This document shows positions 51,456 through 61,939 of a stretch of 64,000 nt of DNA, piece by piece. The notes under the pieces are model-generated. The model was not told where the DNA came from. It saw only the letters and a program-made list of their open reading frames with translations, and searched no databases. Location: contig JAYXKI010000011.1 of the NCBI GenBank assembly GCA_037892935.1, positions 248,001 to 312,000 of the forward strand. Direction: 5' to 3'. The first letter of the stretch is position 1, and every line of letters starts with the position of its first letter. The translations under genes and the position numbers were made by a program. Source of the stretch: Phlebopus portentosus (lineage: Eukaryota > Basidiomycota > Agaricomycetes > Boletales > Boletinellaceae).

Positions 51456-53074
51456 CTACTGGAAGAGTCTCTTAGGCGGCGTAACGTGCAACTCCGCTTC
51501 ATCATCGCTATCGTCCCACCCATTACCAGCAGCGAGGCCGGTAGATGGTGCCGCTGACGTTGTGGCATTGGTCGACCGAGTGTCTACTTCACTGTTTTTG
51601 CCCTTGTGTCGTGTAGGTGAGGGCGATGCCTGGCGCCTCCGTGATTTCGGGAAGAGAACCTTGGGAGGGCAGAGGGGGTCGGGAGAGTAATCGGGATGTT
51701 CAACGGGAAGAAGTGAGCGTTCATGTACTTCTGAAGGGAGGTTGTACATCGGGTTGGCAAATTTGGCGCGTACACCCCGGCTGTATTTTTTAAGGAAGAG
51801 ACATTAGCATGTCAATTACCACCTTTGCTAAGCAGATAATTAGGGAACATACAAAACATAAGCAATGGTGGGTTTCTCGGCAGGAATCGTTGGTGTACGC
51901 GGTTCCACAGGCTCGCCTGACAGCGATGCAGGCGAATCGTCTAGGAAGGGGTTGTTCGGAGAGTCTCGTATAGGAGAGTCCATCCGCTTCTTGCCCTTCT
52001 TCGGCGTGCTCAGCATAAGTGGCGAGTCGACAGCGGAAAGGTCGCCTTCCGGTTCAGCAAAGGGGTCCTCAATTGGTTCAGGCAGTCGTCTTAAACTTGG
52101 TTCCACAGACACCTCTATTGTCTCGGAAGAGCTCTTGATTATCGGTTCAGTTGATGATTCGTCTGAGGATTCAGGAACCTGGTCGACAACTGGTTTGTCG
52201 AGCGCCGCTTCAATTTTCTTGGAGGGTTCGAGCGTGGGCTTGGCCGATGGTTCATCCGAAGATTCGGGGAGCACTTCTAGAGACGGCTTGGAGGACGGCT
52301 CCCCTACCAATTCAGAAGAGAGTCCGTGTGCCGAAGTCACAGGTGGCTCCGCCGTTACCGCCTCTTCCTCAATGACCGTGTCGATAGTGGCCTTGCCGCG
52401 ACTTTCTTCTTCCGCCTGTTTGACGGAGGAGGAGAAACTGGAGCCCTACCACGGAACGACAGCAGAGGAGGGGATGGGGAACGAATCCGGACAGATTTAT
52501 CGCTACCGCCATGTTTAGTGCAACCACCCTTTTCGGTCCTCCCCCGTACCTCGGCATCCTCTTCATTGTCGCCACCCTTTTTGACATCGACTTTCGACGC
52601 GTCGGTCGTTTTAGGTTTGGTCGGCCCGTCCCAGAACGGATTTTCGGCATCATCGCCCAGCAAAGCTTCTAACCTTGCATCCAATTCCAGTTTACGCCGT
52701 TTGGCAGCAGGACCAAAATCCAGTCGGCGTCCAATCACTGCTACGGCACCTAATGAGACCTCTTCTTTCTCTTGTTCTTCCTCCTCTTCTTCAGCTATTC
52801 GCTCTAACCGTCTCTCGAGCCTAACGCCACGTGAACGCCCGCGCGTCGGAGACTTTGTCTTCGACGAGCCATTGAGTGTATGCCTTGCAACGCAAGATTT
52901 CTTCTCTCGTTTGACTGTACGGGGCGGGGTCGGCGGCAGAGCTTGAGACGCGGTACGCTTGAGGTTTCGACGAGGACGCGACGGGGAGGAAGAGGATGTT
53001 GGATCTGTGTCGCCGCCGCTGTCCGCGCGCGCCTGCGACGACTCGCGTGCGCGTGCGCGCAAAATGCGCGGCAT
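51456..53074 (-). CDS. uncharacterised basic/acidic nuclear-type protein
   Basis: Exons 53074-51853 and 51780-51456 encode about 515 residues. The start MPRILRARARESS begins a basic region with NLKRTASQ and TVKREKKS, then an acidic coiled stretch (RIAEEEEEEQEKEEVS), AAKRRKLELDARLEALLGDD, and a Ser/Glu/Pro-rich repeat region (PSSKPSLEVLPESSDEPSAK-like units, at about 52,100-52,300). The C-terminus is more conserved-looking: PTIAYVFRGVRAKFANPMYN across the splice, then LPVEHPDYSPDPLCPPKVLF. I remember similar TYVFRG...PPK.LF endings in basidiomycete proteins of unknown role but cannot name the family. KRRK and KREKK suggest nuclear import. One base appears to be missing near 52,430, where SPPPS must join VKQAEEES. 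Confidence 0.65.
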
Positions 53075-53982
53075 AGTAATGGAGGTGACGGTTGTCGAGA
53101 GAAAGTAATGGTTCGTGTTGAAGGCAAGGAGATCAACCTGAACGCGCGTGGCTATTCGCCGCGTCACAACATGCGCAAACAATAGGTCACATTCTGTGAT
53201 GTCACGTCGTGAAAGGTGTGGACACGTGATACGAACGCATTTTTTCTCTTTTTCTTGAGTTATGCATTGTCTCCTTTGTTATACCACAATCTCCCAGATT
53301 CTGTCAAGGATTTCTTAATAGGATATGGGAGCAAAAAAACTCTTTATCTGCCTGGGAATGATGGTACGCCTTTCCGAATTGCTATAATATCACGCGTTTG
53401 AAAATTGGCAGGCTCAGGGGACGTTGCTCATCATCTAAGCATCGCTTCCTCTACGTATACCCAGAATGGGCATATTTATGCATCAATACTTCTTGGTGTA
53501 TCGCAGCCTGAGAAGACATATACGCAGATCATGTTAGAATCACGATCGGCGTTGACGGGACCTGTCTTGATCTGCTTGGACGAATCTCAGAGAGCTCATT
53601 CTCGTTCTGACGCGACAAATTTCTCCTTTTTTTCTTAGCTAACAGCCATCTAGTCAGCGAGAAGCTGGCAAGCTCTTCTCTTTTTATCGCTCTCGATGTG
53701 TATAGAGATGGGCTTGACGAGGACGAAGGTCGTCTTTACCTATATGTTTTTTGACGTATCAGAATGACAGGCTCAGGTTAGAAGGCTTGATAAACTGGCG
53801 GAGCGGTGGTTATTGCTTTTCGTGCGGTCACGACCCTATAGTGCTTATCATCAGCAACTTATCTACGTTCTCGGAGGAGCAGTTCTGTCGTTGGCGGGAA
53901 ATCGGCATCGAGCATTCGAACAACCTTGGTTGGAAGTAAATGCAGACTAACAAACAAAAAGGAAAATCCCGGAAAGGGTGTA
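53075..53982. other. spacer with a weak plus-strand coding resemblance
   Basis: A plus-strand frame around 53,320-53,570 reads LYLPGND and, across a possible GTACGC...GGCAG intron, STYTQNGHIYASILLGV, which recalls the N-terminal domain of exosome subunit CSL4. It has no convincing start or continuation, so it is not called as a gene. Confidence 0.3.
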
Positions 53983-54513
53983 TCAAGTGTAACTGTGTCC
54001 TAGATAGATTATGTCCGTTGCGACATCGCGTATGTCCTCGAGCATCCCTTGTTCGTCTGCTTCCCTCCTCTCGAGTTCCTTCGTTGCCGCTGCCATTGAG
54101 CGATTTACCCACGCTCTATGATGTCGCCAAGTGCCGAATCTGCTGAGCGTCCGCATCGAGTCGCGAAGCTGGTCGATCTGGTCTTTGTTCCAGAGGATCA
54201 AACAGACGCGCTTGTTATACTCCGCTTCCAGCAGTTTGAAGTGCTTCTTGAGCAGTTGGCGGCGCAGGAATGCTTCGCGTGAGACGAATTCGGGCTGTCG
54301 TCCTATTATTCTTTCGCGGTTTTCTCTACGAATTACAACTGCGGATGAATTCTAGGTCTGGACCCCTTTGCAAGGGTACACGCACGAAAGGAACCGACTT
54401 GCAATCTCCTCTAACTCTTTGCGCAGGGTAGGGACGCGACTTCTCTTGTCGCGATCGCCATATACCAGTGGCTCAGCGCGTGCCATGCGCGTTGAAGTAG
54501 TGGGAATTGGCAT
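53983..54513 (-). CDS. tandem small helical protein family, copy A (divergent)
   Basis: Exons 54513-54386 and 54325-53983, 156 residues. The intron sits at the same place and phase as in copies C to E, after SRFLS (others: SRFLL). The second exon reads ENRERIIGRQPEFVSREAFL and then helical sequence with LRRQLLKKHFKLLEAEYNKR, ending ADEQGMLEDIRDVATDIIYL. It is clearly related to the other copies but well diverged and lacks their C-terminal EILSLD. The start could also be the internal ATG at 54486 (MARAEP). All-helical, charged, no signal peptide; function unknown. Confidence 0.7.
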
Positions 54514-54807
54514 TCTCGCAGTTAGGCTGAAAGAGAGACGAGCAAAGCAGGCCAACTGACTAACGACAGGCGAGGAGCGGGTGGAGGACAAGGCTACTTA
54601 AGGTCCGATCAACTCTAGTCACTTTCCCTTAATATCCACTGGCTGGCCTGTGGCTGCATAGGACGTCCATTGTCCGATTTTCTTTTTGCTCCGTTCATTG
54701 TTTCGGTTTCCATTTACGGAAATGGATAGTAGGAGGCTCAGGACATGACGAAACTTTATTTAAATCGCGATTTTTCATGCCCTCCTCGTCGAGGCGTCGA
54801 GCAGTCC

Positions 54808-55253
54808 TTACATCTCTTTTTTGCTTTCTTGCTCTATGATATGGCGTATGAACATGGCCGAAGCAGAAATTTCCCTTGCAAACCCTCGTATTCCTTCCAA
54901 CACCTCCTGCTTCTCCACCTCAAGCGCCTCTAATTCGGAGGTTACGTCCTCCACCACATGGAGACTAGTGAGGACGGATTCCTATCGAGCACTCGCACTC
55001 CGTGTACAGAGTGCTTTGGCTCACACTCGTGTAGGTGTGTATTACTGGGATGAAGGTTAGAGTAACGCGGAGTAGCATGGTAGGGCTGGAGGAAAGTGAA
55101 GGGGCACGAAAAAACTGACGAAGCGTCTCCATAATTGAATGCGCGGCTTTGGACTCCCCTTTCTTTATTTGATAGGGCATGTTTACACATGTTTGATGGA
55201 CATCCGCTTATTTGCATGAGCACGTCTTGCAGTAATACGAGTCTGACGGACTT
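54808..55253 (-). pseudogene. tandem small helical protein family, copy B (remnant)
   Basis: At the position of the start codon in the other copies, the sequence that should be ATGTCCGTCAGACTCGT reads AAG instead of ATG (55251-55253). Most of the middle is unrecognisable. The 3' part is still related: AKALCTRSASAR, an in-frame TAG, then ESVLTSLHVVEDVTSELEAL and QEVLEGIRGFAREI. The frame then runs on past the usual end to a TAA at 54808. Its upstream region keeps the family promoter words (GTTTCGGTTTCCATT). This copy cannot make the family protein. Confidence 0.7.
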
Positions 55254-55564
55254 ACTCTCAGACGAAGGCGTTCAGATGGGACTGAAATAGAGTGTAACCG
55301 CGGAAGTGAGATCAGAGAAAGGTGAGTAGTCAATGAAGACTGAAGTTCAACCAGCCTCAGATACTTATTATCCCATCCGCAACATTCCCTGTGGCTTCAT
55401 AGGACTTGCATAGCCCGTTCGTTTTGCATCGTTGATTGTTTCGGTTTCCATTCACGGGAATGTGTTAACTCAGGATGTCCTGAAGTGCGTCTTTCTTCTT
55501 ATATCTTACAACGTGTTGTCTACAAAAATGGATGAAACAAAGGCGTCGTCTTCTATACTGCCCG

Positions 55565-56077
55565 TCAATCTAAACTGAGAATTTCTAGTGCTATCTCTCC
55601 CACACCCTCCAGTGCCTCCTGTTCCTGGCCCTCCCGCCCGTCTAACTCTGAGACCACGTCTTCCAACATGTGGAAGTGAGCGAGGATGGACTTCTTGTGT
55701 GCACTGAGCACGCACAGGGACTGAATGCACCTCCTAAGATGATCAATGCGCTCTCTCGTCTGGATGAGCTTTTCGACCCGCGCCGTATAGATGGCTTGAA
55801 GTTCATCGAACCGTTCTGTGAGTAAATGTTGACGCATTAGCTCTGTGGGCGACTCGAAGCGTCCCGGCTTTTGTCCTATAAGTCTTTGATGGTTTTTGCT
55901 GCAAGCATAACTGTTAGCGACTTTTAGGTGTACGGTAGCTGGACATGAGTGCGCTTACAGGAGGAAGCAAGAGGCCTTGTATTCGACCCATTCTCTCATG
56001 GTCGAAATGCGGACGGGCTGCGATCGTCTGCGCATTTCTGCAGGTGCGTCGCGAGGTAAGACGAGTCTGACGGACAT
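55565..56077 (-). CDS. tandem small helical protein family, copy C
   Basis: Exons 56077-55959 (119 nt) and 55898-55565 (334 nt), 150 residues, intact. It starts MSVRLVLPRDAPAEMRRRSQ, a basic region, then VRISTMREWVEYKASCFLL before the intron. Exon 2 begins KNHQRLIGQKPGRFESPTEL and continues as long amphipathic helices (ERFDELQAIYTARVEKLI, RIDHLRRCIQSLC, LEDVVSELDGREGQEQEAL), ending EIALEILSLD. A coiled-coil or helical-bundle protein without TM or signal sequence; no known family is recognised. A TATA element lies about 125 bases upstream. Confidence 0.8.
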
Positions 56078-56202
56078 GTTTATGGGAGATGAAGGTTGTA
56101 GTGATGGATAGAAGCAGAAGCGAGGTTAGAGGAAGGCGAGGAACAAGAGACTGGACAAAAACTGACCAAGCCTGAAGATCAACCATCGCCACCCCATCCC
56201 GG

Positions 56203-56210
56203 ATTTATAC
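56203..56210 (-). promoter_or_regulatory. TATA-like element of copy C
   Basis: Reads GTATAAAT on the minus strand, about 125 bases before the ATG, in the block conserved between copies C, D and E. Confidence 0.5.
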
Positions 56211-56624
56211 CTTCCATCGTGGTCAAGTTCGTATTGCCTCAGGCGACTGGTGTGGCCAATCTTTTCATTGTTCGTCCCTCTTTCTTTCTGTTTTTCTTTA
56301 TTTCCGTTTCCCATTTAGGCAGAGAGATTGGCCGCAGGATCAAATCCGGCGAGGTACGCGGTGGCTCTCTCCCTACCTATCAATTTATGTACCATCGATA
56401 AGCGCAGGTTATATGCGTGTCTTCTGACTTTCACGCCGCTTCCGCTAGACTAGGCTTCTGATAGTGAGGGCGAAACCTTCTGTACATACGTGTTCGAGCT
56501 GACGATTCCCTCAATCCTAAAATTGCTTCATCTCTCACTCCTGCAATCTAACAGGTGTCCACGAAACAGAACAAAAAGTCATCGTGTATTCTTCTATTAT
56601 GTGTCCTCGATGTGTGGCAACGGA

Positions 56625-57134
56625 TCAATCCAAGCTGAGGATTTCCACTGCGACCTCCCGTATACCCTCGAGGATCTCCTGTTCCTCAGCCTCCCGTTCA
56701 TCTAATTCTCGGACAACGTCCTCCATCATGTGAAGATTTACGAGGACAGACCTCTTCCACGTATTGCGCATGCACAATGCTGTTACGCAGCGCCTCAAGT
56801 GGTCGATCCACTCCTTGTTGCGAATGAGTTCTTCGACTCGCGCAGTATAAACGGCATGGAGCCCGTCGAAAATTTCCTTGATAATACGTCGTCGCATCAG
56901 CTCCTTAGGAGACACGAAGCATTCTGGTGTCCGTCCTAAGAGTCGGTTATAGTTTTTCCTATACTAATTGTGAGCGACTCTTAGGTTTGGCATAGCCGGA
57001 CGTGAGTGTACCTACAGCAGGAAGCGAGAGGCATGGTAGTCAACCCAGTCCCTTACGGTCGATATGCGGACGGGCTGTGATCGTCTGCGTATTTCTGCAG
57101 GTGCGTCGTGGGGTACGACAAGTCTGACAGACAT
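56625..57134 (-). CDS. tandem small helical protein family, copy D
   Basis: Exons 57134-57016 (119 nt) and 56958-56625 (334 nt), 150 residues, intact. MSVRLVVPHDAPAEIRRRSQ leads into VRISTVRDWVDYHASRFLL. Exon 2 starts KNYNRLLGRTPECFVSPKEL and holds IFDGLHAVYTARVEELIRNK, IDHLRRCVTALC and MMEDVVRELDEREAEEQEIL, ending EVAVEILSLD. The unit lies 1,060 bases from copy C (stop to stop) and 1,056 from copy E. Exon lengths are identical to copy C, so selection for the frame is likely. Confidence 0.82.
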
Positions 57135-57245
57135 GTTTAGGGAAATTAGACGCTGTAGTAGTGGGTAACCGCGGAAGAGGGGTTTGGAAAAGGCGAGGAA
57201 CAAGAAACTGACCAAGCCTAAAGCTCAGCTACCACCCGCACCCGG

Positions 57246-57254
57246 CTTTTTATA
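57246..57254 (-). promoter_or_regulatory. TATA-like element of copy D
   Basis: Reads GGTATAAAAAGCC on the minus strand around these positions, about 115 bases before the ATG and at the same relative place as in copies C and E. Confidence 0.5.
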
Positions 57255-57680
57255 CCTTCCGCGGTGGGGTCGAGTTCATATTGCCTCCGGAAGACTGGTG
57301 TGGCTAGCTTTTCGTTGTTTGCCACTCTTTCTTTCTGACTTTCTTTGTTTCCGCTTCTAAATTAGGCAGACCGATCGGCCGCAGGATCAAATCCGGCGAG
57401 GCACCCGGTGGCTCTCTTTCCTACCCATCAATCTATTTACCGTCGATAAGCGCAGATTATATGCGTGTCTTCTGACATTGTTGGTGCACGCCCCTTCTGT
57501 TAGACCAGGCTTCTAATGGTGAGGGCGAAACCTTTTGTATATACACGTTCAAGTTGACGATTCCTTCAATCTCAAAATTACCTCATTTCTTGCAGTTTGA
57601 CAGAGGTCCACGAGGCAGAACAAAAAAAGTCGTCATCCTATTCTTCTGTCATTGAGCGTCCTCGACATATGGCATTAGGA

Positions 57681-58189
57681 TTAATCCAAGCTGAGGATCT
57701 CCAATGCGACCTCCCGTATACCATCGAGGATCTCCTGTTCCCCAGCCTCCCGTTCATCTAACTCCCTCACCACGTCCTCCATCATGTGCAGATTGGCGAG
57801 CACCGACTTCTTTCGTGCATTGTGTATGCACAGCGCTGTTACGCAGCGCCGAAGGTGGTTGATGCGTTCTTTGTTGCGAATGAGGTCTTCAGCTCGCGCT
57901 GTATAAATGGCTTGGAGTTCGTCGAAAACTTCCTTGATCAGACGTCGTCGCATCAGCTCCTTAGAGGCACGAAGCGTCCCGGACTCTGTCCTAAAAGGCG
58001 GTTATAATTCTTGCTATAATAATTGTGAGCGACTTTTAGGTCTGGCATAGCCGGACGTGAGCGTGCTTACAGGAGAAAGCGAGAGGCATGGTAGTCGACC
58101 CACTCCCTCACAGTCGAAATGCGCACGGGCTGTGATCGTCTGCGTACTTCTGCAGGTGCATCGTGGGGTACGACGAGTCTGACAGACAT
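57681..58189 (-). pseudogene. tandem small helical protein family, copy E (one-base frameshift)
   Basis: Exons 58189-58071 (119 nt) and 58013-57681 (333 nt, against 334 in copies C and D). The missing base is near 57,961-57,968: copy D has GTGTCTCCTAAGG where this copy has GTGCCTCTAAGG. As written, the frame ends four codons later. Beyond it the sequence is closest to copy D (VFDELQAIYTARAEDLIRNK, EDVVRELDEREAGEQEILDG, EILSLD). Because other genes in this window show the same kind of single-base loss, this may be a working gene with an assembly error. Confidence 0.7.
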
Positions 58190-58302
58190 GTTTAGGGGAA
58201 TTAGAGATCGTAATAGTGGGTAACCGCAGAAGAGGGGTTCAGAAAATGCGAGGAGCAAGAAACTGACCAAGCCTAAAGCTCAACTATCCGCTCCGACCCC
58301 AC

Positions 58303-58313
58303 CATTTTATACC
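58303..58313 (-). promoter_or_regulatory. TATA-like element of copy E
   Basis: Reads AAGGTATAAAATGG on the minus strand, about 115 bases before the ATG, conserved in place with copies C and D. Confidence 0.5.
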
Positions 58314-58974
58314 TTTCACGGTGGGTCAAGTTCATATTGCCTCAGGCGACTGGTGTGGCCAACGTTTTCATTGTTCGCCGCTCTTTCTTTCTGTCTTTCT
58401 TTGTTTCCGTTTCCAAATCAGGCAGACCGATCGGCCGCAGGATCAAATCCGGCGAGGCACCCGGTGGCTCTCCTCCTTCTCATCAATCTATGTACCATCG
58501 ATAAGCGCGGAAGCAAGAAACCTTGTTTTATTAAAGTAACAGTCACACACACAAATAATATCATTGGCGGAGTTGATCCGCGCATTTGACATAGAAATTG
58601 AACATGAACCGCGGAGACACGGAGACAGAGCACGCAGGGTGGTGGCTTGTTCAGATGCACAGACGAACTGCATGGCTAGAGTCGATAACGAAAGACAAAG
58701 AAAACTAGTGAAGGAGATATCCCGGGGAAGCCTGTATCGGGGGAGAGCGAGCTTGGAGTGGGGCTGTGTTCGCAACCAAAAATCGTCGACATAGCGGACA
58801 GGAATTACCATGGCGTCGAGACAGCAGCGACAGCCTTCCGGAATCAGCATCGATCGCGACGATACAGTCAAAGCAAATTTCAATGATGACGGTCCTAAGA
58901 GCAATTCGTTGAAAGAAAAATTCGGATTCCAAGGTAGCAGGTGTGTAGCAGGATCTTTGCTACTTTGGTTCGAG

Positions 58975-59701
58975 TTAACAATGTCCATCAGCAGAAGTGC
59001 TCGAGGCGGTTGGCTCAGAAGGTCCTGGGGTCGCAACGTCCTTTGTAATGCAAACGGGTGTATCATCAGATACGACTCCTGATCCAGCAGCTGGAGCGTT
59101 CCACTCATCAGAAAAGACTTTCAGATCGCCTGAACCGGGTGGAACGGGGAAGTTGTGGACAATCTCTACCCAGTTCGATTCAAGAGATTTGTCAGTTCCA
59201 TAAGAGCTTTCTGCGCTATCTCCGTCTGAGCTGGTTTGTCCGGCCGAGCGCTCTTCAGAACTACAATTTGATACTTCGCACATTTCGAGGAAGTCATGCG
59301 ATTCGCGTGGAAGTGTGTAAAGGTATGCGAGAACTCGTGCGTGAGAGTTTGAGCGTACGCCTCTATATTGCTCTTCGGATGGCTGGACTGCTACCTCGAC
59401 GGAAGAGCCTCCTTTTTCAAGGTCGGCCTCAGAGGCTTGTTCGCCCTCCCTCTTGCTAGAGTCCTTCGTTCTTACCCTCTTTTCGCAGAGCGACCAAAAT
59501 AAGTGAGGCAAATATAAAAGCTTGTTCTTATGTGCGTAGAAGAGCAGCAGAAAAAAGAATCCGCCAATCACGGCGAAGAATTTGAGCAACACTTCGATTG
59601 CTAAGTAAAAAAGCAAATTGATAATTTAACAGTTAACCATGTTCTCTCGGAAGCAAGAACTTACACTCACTTCCATCATCATGCAAGGCAGACTGGGACA
59701 T
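58975..59701 (-). CDS. small single-pass membrane protein, uncharacterised
   Basis: Exons 59701-59671 and 59600-58975, 218 residues. The N-terminus MSQSALHDDG joins across the splice to TIEVLLKFFAVIGGFFFLLL, a strong transmembrane helix preceded by acidic and followed by basic residues (FYAHKNKLLY), which predicts N-out/C-in topology or a signal anchor. The remaining 160 residues are acidic and Ser-rich (GQTSSDGDSAESSYGTDKSL) with a WVEIVHNFPVPPGSGD segment, probably a cytosolic tail. No family is recognised. It is divergent from the eIF4E gene. Confidence 0.6.
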
Positions 59702-60202
59702 ATCGAGCTGGAAGAGCGTATGTAGCGACAAGAAGGATGGTAAAATACGCGATAACATGGTCGCAGTCATTCAGGCCATGACGAGGCTGACAAGGCTGAC
59801 ACTGCGACTGTTGTCACAGAAAGGATCCGTTCCTCAAGCTCTGATGCGTTGCGTAACCATCAAGTGCAATAGTCCAATGATTTGGGATGAGCACTGTCGG
59901 GCATTATCTTTCGGCATCCCTACAAGAACTTCAGCTCCGCCAATTTCATGTGCTTAGGATTTAAATTTGAGCAGTAAAAATCAAACTTTCACTTATCATT
60001 TAAGACATATTTTATGATGAGATTACATTTTTCTGTCTCGTTCTCTTCACGTTAACTGCGCGTCGATTAGTGATGGATGATTTCGAGGCTCAGTATGTCC
60101 GAAAATGCCTGATAAAATGGAATTCTATATCCACTCACAGTCACGTGTTTCAAAGGATGATTGACGCGTTGGCACGGTCGCCTTTATGCCTCGTCGTCGA
60201 CG
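59702..60202. promoter_or_regulatory. bidirectional promoter region
   Basis: 501 bases separate the start codon of the membrane-protein gene (-) from that of the eIF4E2-like gene (+). No coding frame is supported; the region must hold both 5' UTRs and promoters. No specific element is assigned. Confidence 0.45.
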
Positions 60203-61695
60203 ATGACCACGGTCCAGCAAGACTCAGCGACGCCGGCTGCGGCTGCGACGGCGACAGTAGAAATGACACCTGAGTCAGGCGCTTCTTCCAAGCCAGAAAA
60301 GAGTTCTTCGCCCCCTCCGTCTCGTCTCCCGCCTTCCCTCAATCAGCTCGCGGCACGAATCACAGCGTCGGGCAACGCGCCGCCTGCTCCAAACCAATCT
60401 TCCACACCGAGACCCCGGTTAGCCGCCCAATTTCTACGGACGGGATCTCAGATCTCTTTGACTAGCTCAGCTGTATCCAACGCTGATTCAACTGCCGTTA
60501 ACGCGCCAACGACTCGCTCTGCTCTCCTGCAACGTCTAGCCGCGCCTCTTCTCCTCAGTCAGCGGCTCCTTCAGGTGGTGAGCCGCTTACGACAGAAAGG
60601 GTCGAGAAGATGAATGCCGATAGCGATAAGAAAGCGCCCGTTGGTTACAAGAACATCCCGAGTCTGGATGCGATCACTGCTCGCATGGCGATGACACGCT
60701 CTTTGAGCATTGATGGCTCGCATAAGCCACCCGAACCGGAAACATATGATGACCCGGCGACACCTGGGATACCGCAGAAGGTGCCGGAGCATCCTCTACA
60801 AAACAAATGGTATGAGCCTTCTGATTCTCGTGTCACGTTGTTATGTTGTCTGATTTAGAACCGCCTGATAGGACCATCTACCACGATTCAAAGTCCAGAC
60901 CGCCTGCTGCACCAATCGCACCAGCCGCAGCTGCGGACGGTACCCATCCACATCCACAACCTACTGACACAGGCGAATACGAAGCTGGTTTGACTGTTAT
61001 CGGCGAATTCGACACTGTCGAATCCTTCTGCCGGTACTTTAACTGGCTCAAGCCTCCTTCCAAGATTGAGCGCAATTCCAATTATCATCTCTTCAAAACG
61101 GGTATTAAACCCATGTGGGAAGATGAGGCGAATGCCAACGGAGGGAAATGGGTACTGACGATGAAGAATAACCCGCAATTACTTGACCGGTGTTGGAGTT
61201 GGCTTGCAATGGCAATGGTCGGTGAGGAATTCGATGACTATAGCGAAGACATCTGTGGTGCAGTTGTCAGTCTCCGAAGCAAGGTCGATCGTATACAGCT
61301 GTGGATCCGCATCAAGGAGGATGTTGAGCGTGTGAATGGCATTGGCAAGAAACTCGTGAAGGTACTGGACGTTTCCGAAGCGGATGGAATCGGCCTCGAG
61401 TTCCAGGTTAGTAAAATTCCGGCGTTCTTTATCGTGGTACTTCTCGGTTTACTAACTACAATCAACATTCAATATTTTGCAGTACAACAGCGAAGATCGT
61501 CCACCACCAAACAGATTCCTTTCCATTCATTCTTCCTTCCCTCAATCGTCATTCAGATCATCATTTGCCCAGGGACACGTCATAAGTCCAACCTCTACGG
61601 ACGGAGCACCGGCCAGTGCCGGACCCGGAGGTGCATTCAGTGGATTTGGAGGCGGCGGAGCAGGATGGAGAACGCGGCGAGGAGGTGCAGCGTGA
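60203..61695 (+). CDS. class II eIF4E (4EHP/eIF4E2-like) cap-binding protein
   Basis: Exons 60203-60809, 60872-61406 and 61483-61695, about 450 residues. eIF4E proteins bind the mRNA 5' cap; class II members usually repress translation. The N-terminal 200 residues are a Ser/Pro/Ala-rich extension. The fold begins HPLQNKW, completed across the first splice, then TIYHDSKS: Tyr stands where canonical eIF4E has its first cap-stacking Trp, the class II hallmark. The second stacking Trp is in GIKPMWEDEANANGGKW, and CWSWLAMAMVGEEF and EDICGAVVSLR are typical. An Ala/Pro/His insertion of about 30 residues follows the first strand. The tail is Gly-rich (GGAFSGFGGGGAGWRTRRGG), resembling an RGG end. 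One base appears to be missing near 60,510-60,535 in the disordered extension. Confidence 0.88.
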
Positions 61696-61939
61696 AGGAG
61701 ATTCGTCCAGACGAATCGAGGTGCGGCTATTGTGTACGATGCAGCAAGTATTACATATATGTATATGAGCGCGTTGCAGGGTTTCTCTTCGGCGTTCGGC
61801 TGGAGCTGGTTGTATATTATCACAAAGCAAAGCAAGATACAAGCATGTATGTACATATGTATCATAAGAAAGTGTGCTTTGGGCGTCGCTTTTGATTCAT
61901 TGTTCATTCGTATTTCTTTCCGAGAAAATCACCTTTATT

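Larger units (their letters stand above)
55565..58500. repeat. tandem segmental duplication, three units of about 1,055 bp
   Basis: Each unit contains one gene of the helical family plus its upstream region. The upstream block GATCAAATCCGGCGAGG begins at 56338, 57385 and 58441, giving spacings of 1,047 and 1,056. Shared promoter words include GGCCGCAGGATC, CCGGTGGCTCTC and CATCGATAAGCG or its variants. Units D and E are the most alike, so they are the most recent pair. Confidence 0.85.

Noticed and set aside
52151..52946. Plus-strand frames over the 51.5-53.1 kb gene
   Set aside because: They are shadows of the acidic/basic minus-strand coding sequence.
53216..53638. Plus-strand frame resembling the N-terminus of exosome subunit CSL4
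   Set aside because: LYLPGND and TYTQNGHIYASILLGV with a plausible intron are suggestive, but there is no clear start, the S1 domain is not found downstream, and the similarity is too short to call.
58488..59108. 206-codon minus-strand open frame
   Set aside because: It overlaps the supported membrane-protein exon in another frame and has no domain or codon support.
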